DNA of 64,000 nt from Hyphomicrobiales bacterium (GCA_016185245.1 JACPNZ010000003.1:1-64000); one strand, 5' to 3'. Numbered from the stretch's first letter, positions 9,091 to 17,757 are shown. Notes: generated from the letters alone by a model not told the origin. Translations and numbers: made by a program.

Positions 9091-9717
9091 ATGGCTGAGG
9101 CCACGAAGAAGAAGACTGGGAGACAGGATCCCGTAGGCCGCGCATTCGGCGACAGGGTACGCACCCTGCGCGAGCAGTCTGACCTGACGCTGGATCAACT
9201 CTCGAAACTTTCTGAGGTAAGCCGTGCCATGCTTTCGCAAGTGGAGCGCGGTGGCAAAAGCCCGACCATTGGAATTGCCAAGCGCATTGCTCATGGGTTG
9301 GGGGCTTCTTTTTCCGCCCTTGTTGGGGATGAGAGCGCCTCGCGCCGTACCCTGGCCATTGTGCGCAAGGAACAACGGCAGGTCTTCCGGGACCCGGAAA
9401 CCGGCTTTGAGCGTTATCTTCTTTCGCCGTTTGTGGCGGGAATGCCGGTTGAAGTGGTGTTGCACCGGCTGCCAGCAAAAACATCCACAGGCAAGCTGCC
9501 CCCATATCCAGCGGGTGTCACCAAGCATGTTGTGGCTGCCCGGGGGAAAGTGATTGTTGGCGTTGAAAACGAGGAAATCACCCTGGAGGAAGGCGATACT
9601 CTCTATTTTGAAGCGACCACAGAACATTTTTTTGAAAACCGCACGTCGAAAACGTCCGAATACTATCTCATCATTTCAGCAACACAGCCGCTATTCCGGC
9701 GTGGTGACGCTGGTTGA
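9091..9717 (+). CDS. XRE-family transcriptional regulator with C-terminal cupin domain
   Basis: 208 residues: a lambda-repressor-type helix-turn-helix at about 20-72 (RVRTLREQSDLTLDQLSKLSEVS) and a small cupin sensor barrel at about 130-200, containing the proline/glycine-rich LPPYPAGVTKHVV and TLYFEATTEHFFEN segments. This architecture is that of PuuR-like regulators, which often repress polyamine or amino-acid catabolic genes and release DNA on binding the substrate in the cupin. It is flanked by the aminotransferase (divergent) and the importer permease (convergent), so it is the obvious local regulator. Confidence 0.88.
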   Translation: MAEATKKKTGRQDPVGRAFGDRVRTLREQSDLTLDQLSKLSEVSRAMLSQVERGGKSPTIGIAKRIAHGLGASFSALVGDESASRRTLAIVRKEQRQVFRDPETGFERYLLSPFVAGMPVEVVLHRLPAKTSTGKLPPYPAGVTKHVVAARGKVIVGVENEEITLEEGDTLYFEATTEHFFENRTSKTSEYYLIISATQPLFRRGDAG

Positions 9718-9726
9718 TTGTTGCTG

Positions 9727-10557
9727 TCAACCCGGATTTCCCTTCAGCCGTTCATTGCGCCGGCGCAGGCCTTCAACCACGATCAGCAGCAGAATTGAAA
9801 GCGCCGTGAGGATGACGGCGACAACCGTGATGGTTGGGCTGATGTTCTCACGGATACCGCTGAACATTTCGAGCGGCAGGGTTCGCTGCTCGGGGCCGGA
9901 CATGAACAGTACAATCACTACCTCATCAAAGCTGGTTGCGAATGCAAAGAGCGCACCGGAAACAAGGCCAGGGAAAATCAAAGGCAAGATAACCCGGCGG
10001 AAGGCATAGAGCGGGGCTGCGCCCAGCGACGACGCAGCGCGGACCAGGTTCATGTCGAAGCTTTGCAGTGTGGCGCTCACCGTGATCACAACGAATGGCG
10101 ACGCCAGCGCCGTATGGGCAATGATCAAGCCAAGATAGTTGCCGGTGAGCCCGATTGGCGCAAAGAACAGATAAAGGCCAACAGCGGTGATCACCACCGG
10201 CACAACCACTGGCGAAAGCACGAGGGCCAGGATGAGCGGCTTGAATCTACTTTTCCACTGGGCCAGGCCTAATGCCGCGAGCGTTCCAAGTATCATGGAA
10301 AGCAAAGTTGCGGCGATGCCAATCAGCATGCTGTTCTTGAGTGATGACGTCCAACGCGGCGATTGCAGGAAGTCCGCATACCAGCGCAGGGAGAGGCCCG
10401 GCAGCGGATAGGTCAAATAAGACCCGGAGCTGAAGGACAGGGGCATGATCGCGATGACCGGCACTACCAGAAACACAAACACCAGCGTGCTCAGCACAAT
10501 GGTGCCGCCCCAGGCCAGACGTTCGCTGGGTGTTCTGAGCAATGGAACGACGTTCAA
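9727..10557 (-). CDS. ABC importer permease, PotC-like (spermidine/putrescine family)
   Basis: 276 residues with six predicted hydrophobic spans and the conserved cytoplasmic loop around AASSLGAAPLYAFRRVILPLI (the EAA-type loop that docks on the ATPase). It is an inner-membrane subunit of a polyamine-type importer. Its ATG overlaps the stop of the upstream permease by four bases, so the two are translationally coupled. The end is nine bases from the convergent regulator gene. Substrate is inferred from the neighbouring aminotransferase and aldehyde dehydrogenase, not from this sequence. Confidence 0.85.
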   Translation of the reverse strand: MNVVPLLRTPSERLAWGGTIVLSTLVFVFLVVPVIAIMPLSFSSGSYLTYPLPGLSLRWYADFLQSPRWTSSLKNSMLIGIAATLLSMILGTLAALGLAQWKSRFKPLILALVLSPVVVPVVITAVGLYLFFAPIGLTGNYLGLIIAHTALASPFVVITVSATLQSFDMNLVRAASSLGAAPLYAFRRVILPLIFPGLVSGALFAFATSFDEVVIVLFMSGPEQRTLPLEMFSGIRENISPTITVVAVILTALSILLLIVVEGLRRRNERLKGNPG

Positions 10558-11807
10558 TTCTTCATCCCCCCCGTGACTTGCTGGCCCAGAACAAGTTTGC
10601 CGTACGCAAATCCAAGCAACAGGGTGACAAGCAGCAGCAATGCGCCCAAGGCCGATGCCAAACCCCAGTTCGCCGTGTCGGTGGTGTAGAGTGCGATGAA
10701 ATAACTGATCATCTGGTCACCGCCGCCGCCGACCAGGGCCGGTGTGATATAGTAACCAATCGCAAGAATGAAAACGAGCAGACAGCCCGCCCCGACACCA
10801 GGCAGGACTTGCGGCAGATAAACACGCCGGAACGCGGTTGCTGGTGGCGCACCTAGCGAAGCGGCAGCGCGCATATAGGCAGGCGAAATCGCCTTCATGT
10901 TGCTGTAGAGAGGCAAGATCATGAATGGCAGAAGGATGTGCGTCATTGCCACGTAAACACCGAACCTGTTGTAGATGAGGCGCACAGGTTGGTCGATGAT
11001 GCCCAGCCAGTGCAGTGCATCATTCACCACGCCATGGGTCTGAAGCAGAACAATCCAGGCGGAGGTTCGCGCCAGAAGCGATGTCCAGAATGGTAGCAGG
11101 ACGAAAATCATCAACAAGTTTGATCTGTTGGGAGGGAGTGCCGCAAGTAGATAGGCCACAGGAAATCCCAGCAGCATGCACAACAGCGTGACGCTGAAGC
11201 TGATAATGAAGGTGCGCAGGAACACGTCGCGGTAGATCGCCTGTTCCTCTGGAACGCCCACGATCGTTCCGTCGGTGTCATGTGTAAGGTCTAGGGCAGC
11301 GAGAAGGTAGAAACTGGTAAATGGGCCACTCGCGCCTTTGATGGTTACCCATGTTGCGTGGTCGCCCCATGCCGGATTGATTTTTTCTAGAACCTCCTTC
11401 GCCCTGCCCGCTTCCGGCAAGGCGTTCAGCTTGCGCGCTGTGCTTGCCAAAACCGTTCTTATGCCGATCAGCGAATAGTTGAGCCGCTTTGAGGCGATGG
11501 CGACGGTGTCGTTGGCGCGGGCCACTGAGAGATCGCCCGCGAGCGCTGCATAAGCTTTTTCACCAGGCAAATCCCGGCCGTCCCAGCTGGCCAATGCGGC
11601 CACGGTGTTTGGGAGGATTCGGCGGACTTCCAAGTCCTCTACCGAGCGCAACAGCATTCCCGTGATCGGTCCAAAAAATGCAAAGCACAGAAATGCGAGG
11701 AGAGGAAAGATGAGCGCCAGGGACCTGAATTGGCGGCGGCGTTCAGCACGCTTCAACTTGCGCTTCAATTGGCTATCCGCCAAGGCTGTATCGCGGACGG
11801 CTGTCAT
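10554..11807 (-). CDS. ABC importer permease, PotB-like, with extended periplasmic insert
   Basis: 417 residues, longer than the roughly 280-300 of classical PotB. After the first membrane span (about 28-52) there is a polar stretch of some 140 residues before the remaining spans, probably a periplasmic domain; this is seen in a subgroup of PotB-like permeases. The EAA-type loop AAASLGAPPATAFRRVYLPQVLPG lies near the C-terminus. It pairs with the PotC-like protein (four-base overlap). Upstream, 108 bases separate it from the binding-protein gene and include a strong hairpin. Confidence 0.85.
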   Translation of the reverse strand: MTAVRDTALADSQLKRKLKRAERRRQFRSLALIFPLLAFLCFAFFGPITGMLLRSVEDLEVRRILPNTVAALASWDGRDLPGEKAYAALAGDLSVARANDTVAIASKRLNYSLIGIRTVLASTARKLNALPEAGRAKEVLEKINPAWGDHATWVTIKGASGPFTSFYLLAALDLTHDTDGTIVGVPEEQAIYRDVFLRTFIISFSVTLLCMLLGFPVAYLLAALPPNRSNLLMIFVLLPFWTSLLARTSAWIVLLQTHGVVNDALHWLGIIDQPVRLIYNRFGVYVAMTHILLPFMILPLYSNMKAISPAYMRAAASLGAPPATAFRRVYLPQVLPGVGAGCLLVFILAIGYYITPALVGGGGDQMISYFIALYTTDTANWGLASALGALLLLVTLLLGFAYGKLVLGQQVTGGMKN

Positions 11808-11857
11808 CTTTGCGGCAGCGGAAACCTTGGGCTTCCGTCCGCGGTGAAGTGATGAGA

Positions 11858-11882
11858 GCTGGAGGTGGCTGCCACCTCCAGC
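11858..11882 (-). other. Intercistronic hairpin between binding-protein and permease genes
   Basis: GCTGGAGGTGGC and its exact complement GCCACCTCCAGC are separated by one base, giving a very stable stem. It sits just after the binding-protein stop and is not followed by a T-run on the minus strand. It is therefore more likely to stabilise or attenuate the mRNA, raising binding-protein over permease levels, than to be a full terminator. Confidence 0.6.
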
Positions 11883-11915
11883 CTTACAAACCTTCTGTCG
11901 GGACTGGGCCGCACG

Positions 11916-12962
11916 CTACTTGGCCACCCACTTGTTGAAGCGTTCCGTCAGCTTGTCAATGTTCTCAAGCCAGAAGTCGACGTTGATTTCCAGCGTGTTC
12001 TTCAAGTTGTCAGGCGCGGTTGGCAGATTGGCCAAGACTTCTGGAGGCAGCAGCTTGGGCGCATCCTTGTTTGCGGTGCCATAGGCGATGAGCTGTGAAA
12101 ACTTGGCTTGGTTCTCGGCCTTGCCCGCAAAATCAAGGAATTTGTAGGCGGCGTCCTTATTTGGGCTGTCTTTCAGGATGACCCAGCTGTCAATTGTGTA
12201 AAGCGCACCATCCCAAACGAGACCGAAATTCTTCTTTTCGTTCTTGTTGGCGGCATCGATGCGGCCGTTATAGACCACCGTCATGGCAACCTCGCCCGAA
12301 GCGAGAAGTTGCGGCGGCTGAGCCCCGGCTTTCCACCAAACAATGTTGTCCTTGATCGTGTCCAACTTTTTGAAAGCGCGTTCAACGCCGGCATCAGTGG
12401 CAAGTTCCTTGTAAACATCGCCAGGAGCTACGCCGTCCGCCAACAAGGCGATCTCCAGTGTGCTCTTGGCACCCTGGCGAAAACCGCGATTGCCGGGATA
12501 TTTTTTCAGGTCGAAAAAGTCGCCCCACCCTTTCGGTGCGTCCTTAAGCTTGTCCTTGTCGTACGCGAGCGCGAAATCGTAGAGCGCGACACCAATACCG
12601 CAAGGATGGACAGTTTGCGGTAAGTAGGCGTCAGCGCCGCCAATTCGGGAGAAATCGAGCTTTTCAAATAAGCCTTCATCACAACCAACCGCCAGTTCAT
12701 CACTTTCGACTTCAATGACGTCCCAGGTGGAGGCGCCGCCTTGCACCTTGGCCCGCAGCACACCCACACCGCCGTCCCAATTTTCGTCATTCATCGGGAT
12801 GCCGCTGGCCTTGATGAATGGGTCGAAATAGGCCTTCTTTTCCGCATCCTGCAGCGCACCGCCCCAGGACACAACGGTGAGGTCGCGGGCGTGTGCCGTA
12901 CCGGAAATTGCAATTGCCGCGACCGCGGCGCTGAATCCCAACACTATCCTAAATTTTGACAT
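11916..12962 (-). CDS. ABC importer periplasmic substrate-binding protein, PotD/F-like
   Basis: 348 residues with a Sec signal peptide ([25 protein letters not shown], cleavage after about residue 25), then DLTVVSWGGALQDAEKKAYFDPF, the usual start of the polyamine/iron-type class of binding proteins. It would bind the imported compound in the periplasm and deliver it to the two permeases. The gene overlaps the end of the ATPase gene by 14 bases, indicating one transcript. Whether the ligand is putrescine, spermidine or another amine is not decided by the visible residues. Confidence 0.87.
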   Translation of the reverse strand: MSKFRIVLGFSAAVAAIAISGTAHARDLTVVSWGGALQDAEKKAYFDPFIKASGIPMNDENWDGGVGVLRAKVQGGASTWDVIEVESDELAVGCDEGLFEKLDFSRIGGADAYLPQTVHPCGIGVALYDFALAYDKDKLKDAPKGWGDFFDLKKYPGNRGFRQGAKSTLEIALLADGVAPGDVYKELATDAGVERAFKKLDTIKDNIVWWKAGAQPPQLLASGEVAMTVVYNGRIDAANKNEKKNFGLVWDGALYTIDSWVILKDSPNKDAAYKFLDFAGKAENQAKFSQLIAYGTANKDAPKLLPPEVLANLPTAPDNLKNTLEINVDFWLENIDKLTERFNKWVAK

Positions 12963-14154
12963 TGTAACTGCTTCCTTCCTTTGTGCGAGATTTTGACAGG
13001 GTTATTTTGCCTACTTGGCCGCTCGCTCCGGCCAAGAGATTGGTTTGCACGGGATCTAGGGCAAGACAGTCTTCAGGTCGGAAGGCGATGGCAACAGTCT
13101 GGCCGTCTGCCGGTAGATCATGTTGGTCGGACCGAATTTTGACGACTACTTCGCCTTCGCCTGGTACGCTGAGGACTGCCAGCGCGTGATCACCGAGGTA
13201 AATTGACTTCAAGATTCTTGCTGGCAGATGGTTCGGCATTTCCACCGAAGCTCGGCCGGAAACGATTGAAATCCGCTCTGGGCGGATTGACAAGGAAGTG
13301 GCGCTTCCAACCGAAGCCACGTTACCCATTTTCGCAATCAATTTGTGGCCAGTGGAAAGCATCACTTCACAGAATCCGTGCTGGATGCTTTGGGCGATTC
13401 CGGAGAACACGTTGTTTTCGCCGACGAAGCTGGCGACAAAACTGTTTACAGGGTTCTCATAAAGCGCATGCGGGTTGTCAATTTGCTGCACGATACCATT
13501 GTTGAAGACAGCGATGCGATCCGACATCGTCAGCGCCTCGCTTTGGTCATGGGTCACGTAAACAACAGTGATGCCCATGTCTTCGTGCAGCTGCTTTATC
13601 TCAAGCTGCATTTCCTCCCTGAGCCGCTTGTCGAGCGCGCCCAAGGGTTCGTCCATGAGCACGAGCCGCGGGTTAAAAACCAGGGCGCGGGCCAAAGCCA
13701 CGCGTTGCTGTTGGCCGCCAGAAAGTTGGCCCGGACGCCGCCGCGCAAGCCCCTCAAGCTTGATCATGCGAAGTGCGGCCTGCACACGCTCCTTCATTTC
13801 AGCCTTGCCGACCTTGCGCACTGAAAGGGGGAAGGCAACATTTTCCTCGATTGTAAGATGAGGAAACAACGCGTAGTTCTGGAACACCATGCCGATGTCG
13901 CGCTTGTAAGGCGGCACGTGTTTGATGGGCTGTCCTTCAAGATAGATTTCACCGCCGGTCGGGACTTCAAAACCGGCCAACATCATTAGTGTAGTCGTCT
14001 TTCCAGAACCCGAGGGTCCAAGTAGTGTAACGAACTCCCCCTTCCTGATTTCAAGGTCGAGGTTTCTTACAACCAGATGCTCGCCGTCATAGGTCTTCTG
14101 GACGCCAGCAAAGCGCACCAAAGGCGGAGCCTGCCCTGGCATCATACCTTGCAT
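12949..14154 (-). CDS. ABC importer ATP-binding protein, PotA-like
   Basis: 401 residues. Walker A GPSGSGKT (about 46-53), Q-loop in [14 protein letters not shown], signature LSGGQQQR, Walker B RLVLMDEP and switch His in VTHDQ are all present, followed by a C-terminal TOBE-type domain (about 290-375). It powers the importer in the cytoplasm. Its 3' end overlaps the binding-protein start. It lies 73 bases downstream of the aldehyde dehydrogenase, so aldehyde dehydrogenase-ATPase-binding protein-permeases probably form one transcript. Confidence 0.9.
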   Translation of the reverse strand: MQGMMPGQAPPLVRFAGVQKTYDGEHLVVRNLDLEIRKGEFVTLLGPSGSGKTTTLMMLAGFEVPTGGEIYLEGQPIKHVPPYKRDIGMVFQNYALFPHLTIEENVAFPLSVRKVGKAEMKERVQAALRMIKLEGLARRRPGQLSGGQQQRVALARALVFNPRLVLMDEPLGALDKRLREEMQLEIKQLHEDMGITVVYVTHDQSEALTMSDRIAVFNNGIVQQIDNPHALYENPVNSFVASFVGENNVFSGIAQSIQHGFCEVMLSTGHKLIAKMGNVASVGSATSLSIRPERISIVSGRASVEMPNHLPARILKSIYLGDHALAVLSVPGEGEVVVKIRSDQHDLPADGQTVAIAFRPEDCLALDPVQTNLLAGASGQVGKITLSKSRTKEGSSYNVKI

Positions 14155-14227
14155 GTTTTATCCTCTTCCCTGCGGCCATTCCAATTGGATTGCGGCTGGT
14201 CAATCTGGGCCACTTGCGCAAATCGTC

Positions 14228-15742
14228 TCATCCGACACTCGGCAGTCTCATCACGAAGGGTGAGGGCACGCCTTGCATGGTGTTCAAGAAAACACTTTTG
14301 GCCTCAAGATATTCACGGATGGCTTCCTTGCCATTTTCGCGGCCAATTCCGGAATTCTTGACCCCCCCAAACGGCGCAAGGTAGCTGACTACGCGATAGG
14401 CATTCACCCAGACGGTTCCGGCTTTCAGACGGGTTGGAAGATTGATGGCGCGAGCGAGGTTTTGCGTCCAAATTCCGGCGGCGAGGCCATAGAGCGTGTC
14501 GTTGGCGATCTGAACCGCCTCATCCTCGTTCTCGAATTTGATGACCGAGAGCAGTGGCCCAAAAACCTCTTCCTGGGCAATGCGCATCCGGTTGTTCACT
14601 CCGGTGAAGACCGTCGGCTGCACAAACAGGCCGCCACCCAGACCGGGACCCGTGGCGCGCTCACCTCCCAGCACGCACGTGGCACCTTCGTTCTTTGCAA
14701 TTTCGATGTAATTCAGAATCTTCTCAAACTGCTGCGGGGTGGCAATGGGGCCGATATCCGTGTCGCTCTGCATCGGGTCACCCAACCTGGCAGTGCCGGC
14801 GAATGCCACGAGTTTTTCAACGAAGGCATCATGAATGGATTCCTGGACAAGTAAGCGCGATCCAGCCATGCAAGTCTGGCCCGCGGCGGCGAAGATGCCG
14901 GCAACCGCTCCTTTTACAGCATCGTCCAGATTGGCGTCCTCGAAGACGATGTTGGGTGATTTGCCGCCAAGCTCCAGGGAAACGCGTTTGAAAGACTTTG
15001 CTGCTGCCAGATAGACGGCCCGGCCGCCTGCTTCTCCGCCAGTAAAGGCAATGCGCTCCACTAATGGATGATTGACCAGGGCTTCGCCCACTTCCTTGCC
15101 GATGCCAGTGATGACGTTGACCACGCCCGGAGGAAAGCCGGCCTGCTCAAACAATTGCGCGAGATACAGCATTGATGCCGACGAATACTCGGATGGCTTG
15201 ACGACGACCGTGTTTCCCGCAGCAAGTGCTGGCGCAAGTTTCCATACAGTCAACACCAACGGCGAATTCCACGGCGAAATGGCGGCGACCACGCCAATCG
15301 GCTCGTAGCGGACATAATGCATCATGCCCGGCCTCTCGGCGGGGGTTACAGATCCCTCGATCTTATCGGCAAGCCCGCCATAATAATAAAACCACTCGGG
15401 CAAATAGCGCATTTGGCCGAGCATCTCGGCCAGAAGCTTGCCATTGTCCCGCACTTCCAGCTCGCCAAGTTTTTCGGCATGGGCCGCGACCAAGTCGCCC
15501 AGCCTGTAAAGCAGGCGGCCACGCTGGGTTGGCGTCATCTCAGCCCAGGGGCCGGAACTGAACGCATGGTGCGCGGCGCGTACAGCGTCGTCGACATCCT
15601 CAGCAGTGGCGCTTGGGACACGGGTCCACACTTTGCCGCTGTAAGGGTCAATGCTGTCGAAATAGGAGCCACCCGAAGCCGGCCTGTGCTGCCCGTCGAT
15701 ATGGAGCGCCAATGTCTCGATGCTGTCACTGCGCTGGTACAA
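14228..15742 (-). CDS. NAD(P)+-dependent aldehyde dehydrogenase (PuuC/aminoaldehyde type)
   Basis: 504 residues with the family's catalytic set: N159 in SPWNSPL, general base E257 in LELGGKSPN and nucleophile C291 in AAGQTCMAGSR. It would oxidise the aminoaldehyde formed by the aminotransferase to an amino acid, using NAD(P)+. It is first in the minus-strand import unit. A TTCTA-TAG-TAGAA inverted repeat lies about 20 bases before the start codon, where a repressor would block transcription. The exact aldehyde is unknown. Confidence 0.88.
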   Translation of the reverse strand: MYQRSDSIETLALHIDGQHRPASGGSYFDSIDPYSGKVWTRVPSATAEDVDDAVRAAHHAFSSGPWAEMTPTQRGRLLYRLGDLVAAHAEKLGELEVRDNGKLLAEMLGQMRYLPEWFYYYGGLADKIEGSVTPAERPGMMHYVRYEPIGVVAAISPWNSPLVLTVWKLAPALAAGNTVVVKPSEYSSASMLYLAQLFEQAGFPPGVVNVITGIGKEVGEALVNHPLVERIAFTGGEAGGRAVYLAAAKSFKRVSLELGGKSPNIVFEDANLDDAVKGAVAGIFAAAGQTCMAGSRLLVQESIHDAFVEKLVAFAGTARLGDPMQSDTDIGPIATPQQFEKILNYIEIAKNEGATCVLGGERATGPGLGGGLFVQPTVFTGVNNRMRIAQEEVFGPLLSVIKFENEDEAVQIANDTLYGLAAGIWTQNLARAINLPTRLKAGTVWVNAYRVVSYLAPFGGVKNSGIGRENGKEAIREYLEAKSVFLNTMQGVPSPFVMRLPSVG

Positions 15743-15760
15743 GCCCCTCTCCCACAGTTT

Positions 15761-15773
15761 CTTCTATAGTAGA
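15761..15773. promoter_or_regulatory. Second candidate operator (TATAGTAGA motif)
   Basis: CTTCTATAGTAGA shares 11 of 13 bases with the site at 8918-8930 and contains a perfect TTCTA-N3-TAGAA dyad (15762-15774). A second dyad, CTCTT-N4-AAGAG, lies at 15796-15809. All are immediately upstream of the aldehyde dehydrogenase start. They are candidate binding sites for the XRE-cupin regulator. Confidence 0.4.
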
Positions 15774-15798
15774 ACTTCTCTATAGCATAAGCCGTCTC

Positions 15799-16119
15799 TT
15801 ATGGAAGAGTTTTTTGGGGAATGTCAGAATTGTTTGCGCGCACGTGTTGTCGCTGCAATGCACTCTCGCAAGCGAGTGCTTGATTTTTGGAGCGGTGAGG
15901 CTGCACTAAAATTATGGGTGCCGACTGGGTTGTCCACCAAAGCTTTCCATCGCCTGCCGCGATGTTCGCCCCATCAAGGGAGAACTGTTCGGTTCTTGCG
16001 GTCCACACCCGGTCGGCCTTCGCCGAGTCAATGGTGCCGTCGGGTTCACGCGTGATCCATCTGGCGGCGATTTCGGCCATGTCTCGGTGGCGCGCGTAGT
16101 GCATGCGCGACATTCCCAT
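15799..16119 (-). CDS. Small protein resembling a phage terminase small-subunit N-terminus, probably a remnant
   Basis: 106 codons from ATG 16119. The first 45 residues (SRMHYARHRDM, then REPDGTIDSAKADRVW) resemble the winged-helix start of phage DNA-packaging proteins, in which S-R-x-x-Y-A-R-H-R-G and D-G-T-I-D-P-x-K-A-D are recurrent. After residue 50 the similarity fades and a hairpin-containing stretch (15860-15879) is read through. I treat it as a decayed fragment at the edge of the integrative module. The assignment rests on pattern memory only. The rest of the 15743-16225 gap shows no other gene. Confidence 0.3.
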   Translation of the reverse strand: MGMSRMHYARHRDMAEIAARWITREPDGTIDSAKADRVWTARTEQFSLDGANIAAGDGKLWWTTQSAPIILVQPHRSKNQALACESALQRQHVRANNSDIPQKTLP

Positions 16120-16225
16120 GCTGTCTTACCGCTCCCGATATGCTCCGTTAGCGGAGCACATGCTCTTGCTCTCTTTTGTGTCCCGAGCCTGACTGCTCCC
16201 GCACTGATCAAGAGAAGGAGCATCC

Positions 16226-16474
16226 ATGGCCCACAGACCGCATCCCGCAGACCTCGCCCAGGCGGCGATCATTCGCAGCGCGATCCGCTACGACGTGGCT
16301 CTCTTTCTCGGCGTCGGCCGCTTTGCGCACGGCACGGCCTCAACTCTTGCCGTGGCCCGCGTCGAGGCGCGCCGCATCAAGGCGGAACACCCCGGCAACA
16401 TCCGCAAGCCGATGATCTACGCCATCGACGCCGACGGTCGCTCGGCCTTCGTCGCCGATCACTTCCAACCATGA
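16226..16474 (+). CDS. Small hypothetical protein of the integrative module
   Basis: 82 residues from ATG 16226, preceded by GAAGGAG at a good ribosome-site distance. The sequence is mixed alpha/beta with no membrane segment and no motif I recognise. It is followed within 15 bases by the next small gene on the same strand, so three small genes (16226-17276) look like one transcript. Function unknown; accessory-element cargo is likely from the context. Confidence 0.55.
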   Translation: MAHRPHPADLAQAAIIRSAIRYDVALFLGVGRFAHGTASTLAVARVEARRIKAEHPGNIRKPMIYAIDADGRSAFVADHFQP

Positions 16475-16488
16475 AAGGAGTTTGCGAA

Positions 16489-17010
16489 ATGAAGACCTAC
16501 GTGAAGAAATTCGACGCCCAGCGGGCGGCGCGCGTCGAACTGGGCGATGACGCCATCGAGGGGATCGACTATCGATCCGTCAAGACCAGTGCCGGATGGA
16601 CATGGGAGCAAGGAAGAAGGCCCGCCTTTGCGGAGCCCGAAAGAAATGCTGATGACGCACCCACGGGCGAACCCGATAGCGTCCTAATCAGCGACCTCAA
16701 GCCCGAAACCGATCCCGCTGCCGCCGCCAATGCCGCTAGCTGGAATTCCATTTCGGCGATCAAGCGCGCGGGCAAGCGTAACGCCATCGAGGAATGCGCC
16801 CGCAATGGCAAGCTGCCGGAGCCGCCGGATTTCAGCGCGGAGACTCACAAGCGTTTCCGCAACAAGCTCACCCGTCTGGTCGAAATGGCGAAGGCAAGCG
16901 ATGTAACCGGGCTCAAGGCAATCGAGATAAATCCTGTTTCGTCCAGCCCGAAGGCCATGGCGCGGTACCGCGATCTTGCTATCATCGCACTGGAGGCACG
17001 GCGTCCATGA
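16489..17010 (+). CDS. Hypothetical protein of the integrative module
   Basis: 173 residues from ATG 16489, chosen because AAAGGAG lies eight bases upstream; an in-frame ATG at 16471 would place that ribosome site inside the gene. It is polar and highly charged, with an acidic and alanine-rich middle and a basic C-terminal half (KRFRNKLTRLVEMAKASDV). There is no signal peptide or membrane span. Its TGA overlaps the next start (ATGA). I do not recognise the family; the C-terminal charge pattern would allow nucleic-acid contact, but this is speculation. Confidence 0.6.
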   Translation: MKTYVKKFDAQRAARVELGDDAIEGIDYRSVKTSAGWTWEQGRRPAFAEPERNADDAPTGEPDSVLISDLKPETDPAAAANAASWNSISAIKRAGKRNAIEECARNGKLPEPPDFSAETHKRFRNKLTRLVEMAKASDVTGLKAIEINPVSSSPKAMARYRDLAIIALEARRP

Positions 17011-17276
17011 TTCCCGCTGAGCAGTTTATGGTCATTGTCGGCCGGAACCGAGTCCCCGCCGCGTCAATCAGGGAAGCTTCGTTGCTGTTTCGAGTGGCGC
17101 GCGACCACTTTGGTGAGGGTGGGAGCACTACGCCGGTTCCCGAGATCGCCGACGCCCATGGGAATGTCTTCGCGCATATCTCCTACAATGGCCGTGTCTG
17201 GCAGGGAGCCAAGGGGTCTTGGACAGCGGACAGCGCGTTGCTCTATGATCCGTTGGTCGACCCCGAGATGGTCTAG
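17007..17276 (+). CDS. Small hypothetical protein, translationally coupled to the upstream gene
   Basis: 89 residues starting at the ATG that overlaps the preceding stop by four bases. It contains a compact beta-rich segment (GNVFAHISYNGRVWQG) and ends PEMV. No motif, signal or membrane segment is recognisable. The ATGA overlap implies equal production with the upstream protein and perhaps a joint function. Confidence 0.6.
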   Translation: MIPAEQFMVIVGRNRVPAASIREASLLFRVARDHFGEGGSTTPVPEIADAHGNVFAHISYNGRVWQGAKGSWTADSALLYDPLVDPEMV

Positions 17277-17757
17277 GGCCGCGCTGGCCCGGTGACGTTC
17301 CAAAAAACCACGCGGCCCGGCCCTTTCCGGGCCGCGCATAACTCCCAAGCCTTCGCATCGTTGTGAGGATCGGATGGAAATGGCGCCTGAACCCACGCTT
17401 CGCGCCCGAACGGCTGCGGATAGATGAAAACCTCGGCGCCAGCGACATCGGACGGCGCAAGATCGCGACCGACCTGAACGACGCAGTGCCTTGCACGCGG
17501 CCAGGCCTGCGCCAGAGCGCGAGCGAGCCCCCCAATCCGGCAGCGCACAAGACCTCGTTAGGCTCGATACCAGTGGCGAGGGCGGCTCGCGCAATTTTCT
17601 CGATGGCTTCCGGCATGTCGACGCCGAACGGCACGAAGTTGGCGCCTGTCCTGGCGCAGTAGTCCCGTGCACGAGCCTGGATGACCGACCGATAGCCGGC
17701 CCCGACGCTCACCAACTTGGCGCCCAGGCGCGCTGCTTCGAGTGTGCGGGCATGGAG
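17273..17757 (-). pseudogene. PLP-dependent-enzyme-like gene, 5'-truncated and frameshifted
   Basis: Two minus-strand frames join into one protein. 17540-17757 gives ARTLEAARLGAKLVSVGAGY, then FVPFGVDMPEAIEKIARAAL and a CAAG glycine-rich turn. 17273-17548 continues ARALAQAWPRARHCVVQVGR and ends with FPSDPHNDAKAWELC and VVFWNVTGPA. The frame changes near 17540. The pattern resembles a phage- or plasmid-borne pyridoxal-phosphate-dependent (tryptophan-synthase-beta-fold) protein. Its N-terminal half, including the PLP lysine, is missing, so it should be inactive. The family call is tentative. Confidence 0.5.

Noticed and set aside
15860-15879. Hairpin GCACTC...GAGTGC followed by T-rich DNA as a plus-strand terminator
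   Set aside because: No plus-strand gene ends upstream of it; it may be a relic of the module border.
17311-17336. Strong hairpin as a transcription terminator
   Set aside because: The 10-base stem falls in coding sequence of the PLP-like pseudogene; no upstream minus-strand transcript ends there, and the T-run after it encodes the conserved VVFWN region.
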